This document shows, piece after piece, positions 21,963 to 31,551 of a DNA stretch of 64,000 bases (the first letter of the stretch is position 1; every line of letters starts with the position of its first letter). Source of the DNA: Chenopodium formosanum (lineage: Eukaryota; Streptophyta; Magnoliopsida; Caryophyllales; Amaranthaceae). A program made the translations under genes and the position numbers. The stretch is taken from positions 27,989,501 through 28,053,500 of the forward strand of contig CM044862.1 of assembly GCA_024500155.1 (NCBI GenBank), read 5' to 3'. The notes under the pieces were generated by a model. That model ran no database searches. It was not told the origin of the DNA and was given only the letters and a program-made list of their open reading frames with translations.

Positions 21963-23624
21963 TTAGGCTTCAGGGGTAGAGGATAGATGTTCTTCTTCTG
22001 CATCTTCTGCTGGCACCTCTTCAATGACAAGATCCTCCAACTTCTTCAACAGATCTGATTGCCCTTGAGATATGCTGGAGGTGCTCTGCTGTACTGCTGA
22101 TGAGAGCTCAGTAGAAGCCTTTGTCAATTCTGCCACCATCTTCTCCAGAGACTCAATCCTCTGGACTAGAACAGGCTGTGCATCAACAAGTTTCTGCACT
22201 GTATCCTTGAGAGCCCTCAGTTGTAGAGTAGAGCTGACAGAGCCAAGACCAGTCAACCCCACCTCATTTTCTACTTGAACTGCAGCCTCAGTGAAAGTTC
22301 CCTGTTCCTCCTGAACAAAAGTTCTCTCTTCTCCCTTATCATCACATAAATCCACAACAGCAGTTGATTCAGCTTTGTCTTTTCCTTTTGGCCTAAAAGC
22401 CAACCTTGTACTCTTCCTTTTTCCAACACTAGGAGTACTCTTTGCAGGCATTGAGAGCACTTCCTTAGCCTTCTTCTCTCCCTCACCCTCACTGTCCTCT
22501 CCCTCCAGCCATCTATCCAACTCCTCTTCCTCCATTTTCTTCACACTCCCTTCATCCTGCTTGGGTTTTGGAAGAGTCTTGGGAAGGAATTGGGTGACTC
22601 CATCTATAACAGTTAGGTTTCTGGCCTCGAGGGTTCTTGATTGTACATAATGGTTTGTTTTTAGCTTGAGGCTTTCATAGTTAGTCATGGAGACACCACA
22701 GCTTTCAAGGAGAGTGATTAGCAAATTTGCATATCCAACTTTCAAATGGTTGGCAAGGCAGTGAGTGAGATGCTGGATCATTAGGGAGGGGAAGTTTATT
22801 TGTATCTTGTTTTCAAGGCAGTACATGAGCACAGCATCAAGGTGGTTTGCCTCGTTCCTGTGCTGGGTTCTTGGTATAATGGCCATGTGAACAAAGATAA
22901 ACAACAGTTTTTGAATGGGAGAGAACAGGTTATGGTTGGTTTTTACTTTGGAAGCTTTACCTCCAATTGACTCAACAATTTTTTCAATTGAAACATCATC
23001 AACACTTAATTCAGTTTCTCCTTTAAAATACTCATCAAACCCCTCATTGGGAGTTCCAAACACAGCAGCCAAATCATCAGCATCAAAACTAATTTTCTTA
23101 TTTTTAACTCGGCTAGTACACACACCATTCACATTCTTAAAATTTGCACAAAATTCTTTTAACGGAGCATGAGCAATCACATTGTCATAGCATTCACTAA
23201 ACAACTTAACCCAATTTTGAGCCTCAAGAATATCAAGAAGTTCAGTGTACTTACTTATCTCACACCACTTGAGATTAATGCAGAGACCAGCAATGAATCG
23301 ATCAGAGCTTGCTTCAAGCCTCTTGACAGCAGGTGACTTTGATTTTTCCCCCTGAATCGGTTCACCGAGTTCCTCGTAGTCCAATTCCTCTTCAACTTCT
23401 AACTTCCTCTTCTTTGAATCACTGCGAACCATGGGCTTGTTTTGTGGGGTTTCAGCGATAGCTTGAGTTGAGGTTTCAGTCTCAACTTCCATGGGTGATG
23501 TTTTTTGAGGTGAATTTTGGATTTTTGGTGAGATTTTCATGGGAACTGGAGAAGAATCACTGAAGACAAGTTTGTATTTTACGGAGTAGGGTGATGAGGA
23601 ACAGTGGTTAGGGTTTGGTTTCAT
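21963..23624 (-). CDS. Envelope-like / plant transposon-domain protein of SIRE element
   Basis: Intact 553-residue frame downstream of pol, the place of the envelope-like ORF in SIRE/Maximus copia elements. Residues 1-100 are Ser/Pro/Glu-rich with a basic KKRK patch (a possible nuclear signal). Residues about 105-330 form a globular domain (RFIAGLCINLKWCEISKYTE ... ISFDADDLAAVFGTPNEGFD ... RTQHRNEANHLDAVLMYCLE) of the type annotated as putative plant transposon protein. 370-450 is acidic/basic low complexity. 460-530 is heptad-like and probably coiled coil. I see no clear signal peptide or membrane span, so an envelope role is unproven. A 600-bp gap with a poly-T tract separates it from pol. 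Confidence 0.85.
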   Translation of the reverse strand: MKPNPNHCSSSPYSVKYKLVFSDSSPVPMKISPKIQNSPQKTSPMEVETETSTQAIAETPQNKPMVRSDSKKRKLEVEEELDYEELGEPIQGEKSKSPAVKRLEASSDRFIAGLCINLKWCEISKYTELLDILEAQNWVKLFSECYDNVIAHAPLKEFCANFKNVNGVCTSRVKNKKISFDADDLAAVFGTPNEGFDEYFKGETELSVDDVSIEKIVESIGGKASKVKTNHNLFSPIQKLLFIFVHMAIIPRTQHRNEANHLDAVLMYCLENKIQINFPSLMIQHLTHCLANHLKVGYANLLITLLESCGVSMTNYESLKLKTNHYVQSRTLEARNLTVIDGVTQFLPKTLPKPKQDEGSVKKMEEEELDRWLEGEDSEGEGEKKAKEVLSMPAKSTPSVGKRKSTRLAFRPKGKDKAESTAVVDLCDDKGEERTFVQEEQGTFTEAAVQVENEVGLTGLGSVSSTLQLRALKDTVQKLVDAQPVLVQRIESLEKMVAELTKASTELSSAVQQSTSSISQGQSDLLKKLEDLVIEEVPAEDAEEEHLSSTPEA

Positions 23625-23801
23625 TTTATAGTGGGGTGAATTCTGAGAGGTGAATTAGGTCGGTGGAATAGTGTAGAAGGTAAATTGAATGGGGTATGTG
23701 TCGTTTGAAGAGATATGGTAAAAATGCTTCTCACTTGGTCAGATTAATGAGAAAGATTCAATTAATGCGATTTGACATCAAGAGTCTTGATTAAATAGAG
23801 A

Positions 23802-23805
<4 letters not shown>

Positions 23806-23843
<38 letters not shown>
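23806..23843. repeat. Poly-T tract between pol and envelope-like ORF
   Basis: About 38 consecutive T on plus (poly-A on the coding strand), in the 600-bp spacer of the SIRE element. It may be an old RNA-derived join or simple slippage. Confidence 0.9.
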
Positions 23844-23845
<2 letters not shown>

Positions 23846-24226
23846 CAGAAACTTGAATTGAATTCGAAAAAACTAGGGTATTTAATTGAAGATAGATTTG
23901 AATTTAAAGAGATAAACTTGAGAGATTAATAAAAGGATAAGATTTTTTCCAGAAGATAAAAATTAATTAACTGATTAGCTAATTAATTCAAGAAGATATA
24001 GAACGAAATCTTATGAAAATATTAGGAGGAACTTGGAACAAATCAACATAGCTTGTTAGTAATATAGATAAGTAAGTGCAATTTGATTTCTTCACATACA
24101 GCCACAATCCCATATGTATAGCCATACATTCTAATGCTCAGGACTATGTTTTCACATATACAGATTGTGTAAGACACATATAATGCATGCACAATTGACT
24201 TATACCTTGGGGAAACTTGAGGTCTT

Positions 24227-25555
24227 CTAACTCAATTGTATCATACCAAGTTCCATGCGCATCTTTTCAAATTTGTCCCTGCTCAAAGGCTTAGTAAGAA
24301 TGTCAGCAATTTGATTTTCAGTCTCACAAAAATCTAATTTAATTAAGCCTTTTTCCACATTATCCTTAAGAAAATGATGCCTTATATGAATATGCTTCAC
24401 ACGAGAATGATGAACTGGATCCTTTGAAATGCATATGGCACTAGTATTATCACAATAAATAGGAATGCAGTTATACTTCATACCATAGTCTCTTAGTTGT
24501 TGTTTTATCCAAAGTACTTGGGAACAACAAGCAGCAGCTGCCACATATTCAGCTTCAGCAGTTGACAAGGCCACTGTGTTCTGTTTCTTGGATCCCCAAG
24601 AAACTAAACATGGCCCAAGAAACTGAATCATCCCTGAAGTACTTTTTCTGTTCACCAGATCCCCTGCATAGTCAGCATCTGCAAAACCTTTTAAATCAAA
24701 AGTATCACTTCTAGGATAAAAGAGACAAAGATGATCAGTCCCTTTGAGATATCGTAGGATCCTTTTTACTGCTGTAAGATGTGACTCCTTAGGATTAGAT
24801 TGGAATCTTGCACATAAGCCAACACTAAATGCAATATCAGGTCTGCTAGAAGTTAAGTATAAAAGGGATCCAATCATACCTCTGTATTTGGTTTGATCTA
24901 CACTAGTTCCTTGTAGGTCTTCATCTAATCTTGTGCCTGTTCCCATTGGTGTATGGTAGGTCTTTGCTTGGTAAAGATTATATTTCTTCAGTAGTTCCTT
25001 GATATACTTTTGTTGGTGAATTGCAATACCTCTTTCTGTTTGTTTGATTTGTAATCCGAGAAAGAAGTTGAGTTCCCCCATCATGCTCATCTCAAATTCA
25101 CCACTCATTAGCTCAGCAAAGTACTTGCACAAGTTTTCGTTAGTTGCTCCAAAAATAATATCATCAACATATATTTGAACAACTAGTAAATCAGTTCCTT
25201 CAGATTTTAAAAACAAAGTTTTATCTACTTTACCTCTTTTGAAATCATTTTGAAGAAGGAACTTAGAGAGCCTTTCATACCAAGCTCTAGGTGCTTGTTT
25301 CAGCCCATAAAGAGCTTTATCAAGCTTAAAGACATGATTAGGAAATTGGGGACTTTCAAAACCTGGAGGTTGTTCCACGAACACCTCTTCTTCAAGAAAT
25401 CCATTTAGGAAAGCACACTTAACATCCATTTGATATAATTTGAAACCCATGAAAGAAGCAAAAGCAATTAATATTCTAATAGCTTCTAATCTAGCAACAG
25501 GAGCAAAAGTTTCTTCGAAATCAATACCTTCTTGCTGATTGTAGCCCTTTAGCAA
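24227..25555 (-). CDS. SIRE reverse transcriptase-RNase H, N-truncated
   Basis: Open for 442 residues. RT landmarks: EGIDFEETFAPVARLEAIRI, YQMDVKCAFLNG, ALYGLKQAPRAWYERL, VQIYVDDIIFGAT (catalytic YVDD), MMGELNFFLGLQIKQ. RNase H landmarks: GFADADYAGD, RKSTSGMIQFLG, ALSTAEAEYVAA, IYCDNTSAICISKDPVHHSR. The FLGLQIKQ and ADADYAGD forms fit the SIRE/Maximus lineage. It ends with a normal stop after GMIQLS. The N-terminal part of RT and all of integrase are missing, so the leading methionine is not a genuine start. The protease is fused out of frame just upstream. Confidence 0.92.
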   Translation of the reverse strand: MLKGYNQQEGIDFEETFAPVARLEAIRILIAFASFMGFKLYQMDVKCAFLNGFLEEEVFVEQPPGFESPQFPNHVFKLDKALYGLKQAPRAWYERLSKFLLQNDFKRGKVDKTLFLKSEGTDLLVVQIYVDDIIFGATNENLCKYFAELMSGEFEMSMMGELNFFLGLQIKQTERGIAIHQQKYIKELLKKYNLYQAKTYHTPMGTGTRLDEDLQGTSVDQTKYRGMIGSLLYLTSSRPDIAFSVGLCARFQSNPKESHLTAVKRILRYLKGTDHLCLFYPRSDTFDLKGFADADYAGDLVNRKSTSGMIQFLGPCLVSWGSKKQNTVALSTAEAEYVAAAACCSQVLWIKQQLRDYGMKYNCIPIYCDNTSAICISKDPVHHSRVKHIHIRHHFLKDNVEKGLIKLDFCETENQIADILTKPLSRDKFEKMRMELGMIQLS

Positions 25556-25703
25556 TTACTTCACCCTTCTTGTTGTCTCCAAAGGTCAAAGTTCCTCCTG
25601 GATAGGCCACTAGTGAGAGAAACTTTGATTTGTCTCCTGTCATATGCTTTGAACAACCACTGTCGAGGTACCATGTGTTGTTCCCCCTCACTAGAACCTG
25701 CAA
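25521..25703 (-). pseudogene. SIRE protease remnant fused to deletion junction
   Basis: Contains NNTWYLDSGCSKHMTGDKSK, the copia protease active site D-S-G-C-S-(K/R)-H-M-T-G, then GGTLTFGDNKKGEVIAKG. Right after this the frame crosses the deletion and shifts to QSARRY-stop. An in-frame TAA at 25712-25710 separates it from gag. Confidence 0.85.
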
Positions 25704-25709
25704 AAGAAC

Positions 25710-27533
25710 TTATTGGTTAGATTCAGGAACCCGGGTTTCCTTGGGTTCCTTGGACGTTGAAGCAATATCAGATTTCTTTACCCAAACTTGCCTAACATTC
25801 TTGTTAACAGACTGTTCCTTCTTGTTGCAAGTGGCAACTAGATGACCAGTCTTACCACAGAAGGTACATACTTTATAACTAGGTAGGTCTACATATTTTT
25901 TCTTGCCCTTATGTTTAGATCGTATGAATCCTAGACCTTCAGTTCTTTTGGTTTGAGCATTCTCAATCCACTTAGGAATTCCAAACTGACTAATGTTTCT
26001 TTCTTTTCGAAGCTCAAGTTCCTTCTCCAATTTTTCCTTTTCAATTCTTAACTTATTAAAATCATATTTTAATTTTTCAAAATCCTCATTAAATTTTGGC
26101 AAGGATTTAGAGGAGGAACTTGGAGATACTTCAACATTAGCAAGTTTGTATTGATTCAATTCTATATTAACCATGATATTTTCCAACTTAAGTTTTTCAT
26201 TCATTTCTTTTAAGAGAAGATTCTTGTCAAAGAGTTCGAAGAATCTACTATGAACATCAGTTCGTTGGTTTTCAATCCACGTACTGTGTTCCTTGCAGAA
26301 TTTGAGAGCTTTTTGACATTCACCTAGACGTATACTAGTGTGAGTCCAGTCGACTTCTAATTCAAACACTAAATCAATGAGAGCATCTTTAGTATAATTC
26401 TTAATTATATTAGGATCAAGGAATACCTCTTTAGCAAGCTCATCATTGTAAGCCTTGTCATCCCGTTTGGCCATCAAACACAGATGAGCTGTTTCTTCTT
26501 CAGGTTGTTCCTCTTCATCCTCACTTTCAGAATCTCCCCATGCAGCTATCATAGCCTTCCTAATATCTATTTTGTTGAAAGGAGTTTTGTTATAGTTGCT
26601 CTTAACTTGTTCCTTTGCCTTCCCTTTACCTTTCTCTGTTTCCCAAAGTGGACACTCTCGAATGAAGTGTTCCAGTGATCCACATTTGTGACAACCAGAG
26701 TCAGCCTTTGAGGTAGAGGGTTTCTTGGTGAAGTTCCTTGACCTGTTGTTTCTGTTGAACATTCTTTTGAACCTTCTCACTAGCATAGCAGCCTCTTCCT
26801 CATCTACTTCAGATTCTTCTTGATCTCCAGCTTTGAGAGCCAAGCATTTTCCTCGGTTTCCTTCACTGTTGCTTGTTCCCAGGTGCAACTCATGAGTCAT
26901 GAGTGAACCAGCAAGTTGCTCAATGTTGAACTTTGTGAAATCCTTTGTTTCTTGTAAGGCTGTTACCTTGGCTCTCCATCTCTCATCTTGAGGGAGGCTT
27001 CTTAGAACTTTTCTAACCTTCTCATCAATAGGGATTTGCTTTCGAAGAGAAACAAGCTCATTAATAATGTTAGTAAATCTAGTTAACATTTCCTGAATTG
27101 ATTCTTTTGGTTGCATTTCAAACCGTTCATATTTTGACATAAGCAGGTCAATTTTAGAGCGTTTCACTTCGTTAGTTCCTTCATGAGTTATTTAAAGTAA
27201 ATCCCAAATTTCTTTAGCATTTTTACAACCCATAACACGATTGTGTTCATGGGGTCCAAGACCACAATGAAGTAATTTAACAGCAAGTGCATTAATTTCC
27301 ATTTTTTCAAAATCTTCCTTATCAAACTCAGACATAGGTTTAGGTACTACCTCATTTTCACTGTTGGTTTTGGTAATTTCAAAATCACCAACCTCGATAA
27401 CTCTCCAAACTTGGTAGTTGTCAGCTTTGATAAAGATTTCCATCTTGTTCTTCCAATAGGTGTAGAATTTCCCATTGAACATAGGAGGACGCTGCGTAGA
27501 GTAGCCTTCTTCCAGTTTCTCGTGATTGTTCAT
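25710..27533 (-). pseudogene. SIRE gag with one nonsense codon
   Basis: Starts at 27533 with MNNHEKLEEGYSTQRPPMFN, and residues 1-113 carry the N-terminal gag domain. An in-frame TAA at 27194-27192 then interrupts it. The same frame continues for 485 residues: UBN2-type gag core (QPKESIQEMLTRFTNIINEL), a first CCHC knuckle CHKCGSLEHFIREC, a long acidic and coiled-coil stretch, and a second knuckle CTFCGKTGHLVATC. It forms the particle core and binds RNA. The nonsense codon is the only visible lesion within gag. Confidence 0.9.
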
Positions 27534-27582
27534 CTTGATTCCAGGAACTTAACTCGTCAGGGTTTCCTGATTTCTTCGAGGA

Positions 27583-27600
27583 ACCGGCTCTGATACCAAT
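27583..27600 (-). promoter_or_regulatory. Primer-binding site of SIRE-type element
   Basis: The minus strand reads TTGGTATCAGAGCCGGTTC beside the LTR end, complementary to the 3' end of initiator tRNA-Met as in most plant copia elements. Confidence 0.9.
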
Positions 27601-28780
27601 TGTTGACTCGAATGAACAATACAAGAGGGGGGGTGAATTGTATTGAGAAGGAACTGGGGTAATTTTTGCAAAATTCTTAAAGAAACTCAAACAAAAACTT
27701 TAAAGTGCAAGAGAGATTTTACGTGGAAAACTTCTTGGCCATAATCAAGAAGAAAAACCACGACCACAAGGGATTTTGAACTCAATTCTTAATAATAATA
27801 GGGCAAACAACCTATTACAAATTAAGACTCCAAACTCAAGTTCCTCTACGAACTTAAGTTCCCCCTCAACTGATCCCTCAATCAGTTGAGCTCTCAAATC
27901 TCTCTCTTTCTCTTTGCTTCACTCAAAGCAATCTACACACTCTAGAGTTTACCCAAACTCCTCCCAATACAACTCGAATTAAAACTCTAAGATGCTAAGT
28001 ACAAAGACACTCAAGGACTTAAGTGGATTTTGACTCTTTTCGAAAAGCTTAGAAGATTGTAATGCTCAAGTATATTCTTTAAAATAGAAAACTAATTCTA
28101 TTTATACTAGAGGAAATCAGTTGAAAAGCTCCCACGTCTGCCTTGACATCCACTTCACCACAACTCCCATGAAACTAGGAAATGCGGTTCATGGAGGCTT
28201 GGGAAACAAGCTGAAGTATTCTTGGGGAAGTGGTTTACTGCTTCCTTAAATTTCTCAACCTCCTTGACCAAATAAAAAAAATCCGTTTAAAAAGAGTTTT
28301 CAAAGGAGATTTTACCAAGTCATATTTTCCAAAATATTAGGATAATTAAAACAGAAAATCTTTAACAAAATAGAATAGTTTAAAAGATAATTTTCCAAAA
28401 AATAAAATAGAATCTTTTTAAACAAGGAAAATAAAATCTTTATAAACTGAAATTAAATCCACTTAAAATCCTATCAATAATCAAAGTACTTAACATATAT
28501 ACAAGAAGTCTACAATAAACAATAAAGTTACAATAGTCTTCTTGAAACTTAGTGAAGCTTCGACTCTGGAGCTTCAGTTCCTCACTCAAGGAACTTGGCT
28601 TCTGATTGTCTTTTATGCTCATCCAAAGCTCTTCCTTTGACCTTGTTCCATGCTCCACTCTGACTCTAGAATATCGTTGCATATAAAACCTGTCAACACA
28701 TCAAAGCTAATAGACAAATGTTAAAGCCCTTATGGGTTTGCTTAGGTTCCTTGAGTCATCATCAAAACTTAAGATCAACA
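27601..28780 (-). repeat. 5' LTR of SIRE-type element
   Basis: 1180 bp, flanked by the PBS on the left and by target duplication CTTGT (28781-28785) on the right. It differs from the 3' LTR at about five bases and in one G-run length. Confidence 0.95.
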
Positions 28781-28785
28781 CTTGT

Positions 28786-28969
28786 ATCATTTCCTTACCT
28801 TTTATTATCTTTTTATTAAATTTATAGTTAACTTTAGGTGACGTTGAAGTCCCAAGGAGGGTACCATTCATTAATGGTATTGAGTTGAGGGGCACAACTT
28901 AGAAATTTAAAAAAGCATGGGTACACCTTAGAAATTTTACTACCTTAGGGGCATAGCTTAGAAAAACCC
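28786..28969. mobile_element. MULE-type MITE, right part
   Basis: Continues the MITE split at 20275. It ends ...GCATAGCTTAGAAAAACCC, the inverted counterpart of the left terminus, and is followed by the 9-bp duplication AAACTGCTT (28970-28978). Confidence 0.85.
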
Positions 28970-29590
28970 AAACTGCTTTTGTGACCGAGCAAGGACTGTA
29001 CTACTAAAGTTATGCCGTTCGACCTCTAGAATGCCCCAGCTACTTTTCAGAGAATCATCAATACCAGTTTTTAGAGATCAAATCGGCCAGAATATGGTAG
29101 CATATATTGATGACATGATTGTCAAGTCAAAAGAGTCGGTCGACCATCTCAACGATCTCTGAGAAACGTTTACCAAACTCAGTTGGCATAAGATGATGCT
29201 AAATCCAAAGAAAAGTGTCTAGGTGTTGAGTCTGGCTAATTTCTTGGGTTTCTGATCGATCAACGAGGAGTTGAGGCTAACCAAAAAAAATTCAAGCTTT
29301 TTTAGACATGAAGTCACCGAGTACAATCAAAGAAGTACAAAGATTGACTGGTTGTCTAGCCGCACTCGGCCGATTTTGATAAAAATTAGGGGATAACTGT
29401 CGATAGTTTTTCTAGACCATCAAGAAGAAAGCTATGTTCGAGTGGACAAAAGAAGCCGAGGAAGCCTTATTACAGCTGAAAAGCCATCTACTTACATTGC
29501 CTTGGCTCGTCTGCCCACTCAAAGATGAAAAGTTATACATGTATCTTGTAATTTCAGATCATTCCTTCAGTGTCATCCTCCTTGTCAAAA
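28970..29590 (+). pseudogene. Tat reverse transcriptase, C-terminal part
   Basis: Resumes the RT cut at 20074 with AFVTEQGLYYYKVMPFDL, followed by NAPATFQRI and a degraded YxDD area near 29105 (tyrosine-isoleucine with the DD in an atgatgacatgatt context). Stops and frameshifts are frequent from 29160 on. Confidence 0.7.
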
Positions 29591-29935
29591 GGAACGCTAA
29601 TCAGATTTAGCCTATTTCATTAGCCACGTGCTACGCAACGTCGAGCTTAGGTACTCGCCCATTGAGAAGTTCGGTCTATTGTTTATGGCATCAAAGAAGC
29701 TATGGCCGTATTTTTTACCCCACTTAATTGTGGTTTATACTGATAAGTCGTTAAAGAAGTTGTTTTCAACTTTGGAAGCAAGTGGCCGAATGCTTAAGTG
29801 GACCTTGGAGCTTATGGGTTTTGACATCATAATTGAATCCATAAAAGCAATTAAGGGGCAAGCCTTTGCTGATTTTTTGACAAAAATGACTAGGCCAAAG
29901 TTACAGCTTGTCGGGGATCAGATATGGATGGTCTA
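29590..29935 (+). pseudogene. Tat RNase H (first)
   Basis: The translation includes LRNVELRYSPIEKFGLLFMA, SKKLWPYFLPHLIVVYTDKS, ASGRMLKWTLELMGFDIIIE and GQAFADFLTKMT, the typical order of a Ty3/gypsy RNase H in Tat elements (RYS-IEK, TD-PL, SGR-KW-ELS, ALADF). It ends with a stop after WMV. The upstream half is shifted. Confidence 0.8.
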
Positions 29936-30300
29936 AGTGGACGGAAGAGCAACAGCAACCGGATGCGGTGCGAGAATTATTTGCAGTCTCCCAAAGGAGA
30001 CAAGTTTTAATATGCGTTGAGATTTAAATTCTAAGCCTCTAACAACGAGGCTGAGTATGAAGCTTTCCTGACCGCCCTTAGAATGTGTAAGGCGGCAAGA
30101 GCAACAAAGATTGATATGAGCTCAAATTCCCATCTAATAGTCAGCCAAGTGAATGGTGACTTTGAGGCTAGGGAGACGACTATGATGAGGTATTTGAAGA
30201 TGGTTAAAGAAGAGGTCGAGAGCTTAGAGCACTTTACTCTGTAACAAGTACCCCGTTTGTCCAATCATCAAGCGAACTCCCTCTTCAAATTAGCATCCTA
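29936..30300 (+). pseudogene. Tat second (archaeal-type) RNase H
   Basis: Reading across single stops gives VDGRATATGCGARIICSLPK, ASNNEAEYEAFLTALRMCKA, then SNSHLIVSQVNGDFEARETT and YLKMVKEEVESLE. The VDG, NNEAEYEAL and D/NSxLVVxQVxGxYEA blocks define the second RNase H found only in Tat-lineage gypsy elements, located between the first RNase H and integrase. In-frame stops at several places, and N for D in the third motif, make it inactive. Confidence 0.75.
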
Positions 30301-30325
30301 GGCATCATGTGATAGTCCCAGGTCG

Positions 30326-31551
30326 ATGTTTTGGGAAGTAAAGGAAAAGGGGAATATCGATGCCAAGCCCAAACAGACCATTAATAGAAGCTTAACTTGG
30401 ATGGACGGAATTATTTCCTATCTGAGAGATGGATTGCTTCCGGCCGATTCAAAAGAGAGTTGGTTGATGAAAAAGAGAACGACCTGGTTTGAGATGAAGA
30501 ACAGGGAGTTATTCAAGAAAGCCTTTGTGAAACCTTATATGAAACGTATTACCCTGGAAAGGGGGCATGATGTGCTGGATTACCTCCACCTGGGACATTG
30601 TTGTTTGCATATTGGAGGACGAGCCTTGGTCGAGAAGGCCACCAACCTAAGGTTTTACTAGTGTTGCCTAAGCGCATACGCCATGCAGATGGTGAAGAAA
30701 TGCGATAAATGCCAAAAGTTTGCAACCCTAATTCATTGCCCGACTAATAGTTTGTCGGCCTTAAGTAGCTTGCTCCCCTTTGCAAAATGGGGCATGGACA
30801 TCTTCGGTACGTATACACCAACGTTAGGTCAAAGACTGTATGTGTTACTAGAAGTCGACTATTTCACAAAGTGGGTTGAAGTCGAGGCTGTCCAAGGATT
30901 TAAGTGGACGGACGTGTCAGCTTTCATTTAGAAAAATATAATTGCTCTCTATGGAGTGTCACAATCAATGGTGTTTGATAATGGACCCAATTCGAAACGC
31001 GCTAGCTCAAAGAATGGTTGGGAGACCAGGGCATTATTCAATGTTTTGCCTCGGTCGGCCGACCACAAGTCAATGGCTAATTTGAGGCCTATATTAAGTT
31101 AATGGCCAATGGCATCAAGCGTAAGCTTGAGAAAGCAGGCGAACTATGGGAAAATGAGTTGGTCAATGTGTTGTGGTCCATCCGAACAACAGTGAAAAGT
31201 TCCACAAGAGAGACCCCACTCTTTTTGGTATGTGGTGCCAAAGAAGTACTCCCAATTGAGATGTACAAGCCTACCTTTTGGGAGTTTTTATATGATAAAT
31301 TGGCCAATTGGGAGGCCATGAAGACCGCCTTGGACTTCCTTCTAGAAGACAGGGGCAATGCGGCACTCAGACACGAAATCTATCGTTTGAGGATGACAAG
31401 GGCCTATAACCGCCGAGTGTCTAAGCGTCCGCTAAAGATGGGGAATATGGTTCTAAGAAAGATGAAAGTTGTAGGCCGAGCTAACAAAGATGGGAAGTTG
31501 ACCCCAAATTGGGAAGGGCCCTACCGGATTAAAGAAGAAGTGAGAGATTGA
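30326..31551 (+). pseudogene. Tat integrase
   Basis: 30326-30661 carries the lead-in and a zinc-finger half (LDYLHLGHCCLHIGGRALVE). 30683-30931 carries CDKCQKFA, KWGMDIFGTYTPTLGQRLYV with the first catalytic aspartate, and VDYFTKWVEVEAV. 30932-31101 is frame-disrupted but VFDNGPN (second aspartate) is readable. 31102-31551 has NVLWSIRTTVKSSTRETPLF, FLVCGAKEVLPIEM and the C-terminal NRRVSKRPLKMGNMVLRK with WEGPYRIKEEV. It would insert cDNA into chromatin. Stops at 30662 and about 30932 break it. Confidence 0.82.

Larger units (their letters stand above)
20276..28780 (-). mobile_element. Young SIRE-type copia element with envelope-like ORF
   Basis: Complete minus-strand LTR element of 8505 bp with LTRs at 20276-21456 and 27601-28780 and target duplication CTTGT at 20271-20275 and 28781-28785. 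From right to left: PBS, gag, protease, RT-RNase H, envelope-like ORF, PPT. I count about five substitutions and one homopolymer length change between the two 1.18-kb LTRs, so it is recent. Integrase and the N-terminal part of RT are deleted, so it is non-autonomous. It lies inside a MITE inside a Tat element. Confidence 0.95.

Noticed and set aside
22072..23172. Plus-strand ORFs of 68-91 codons
   Set aside because: They are complementary shadows of the 553-residue envelope-like ORF.
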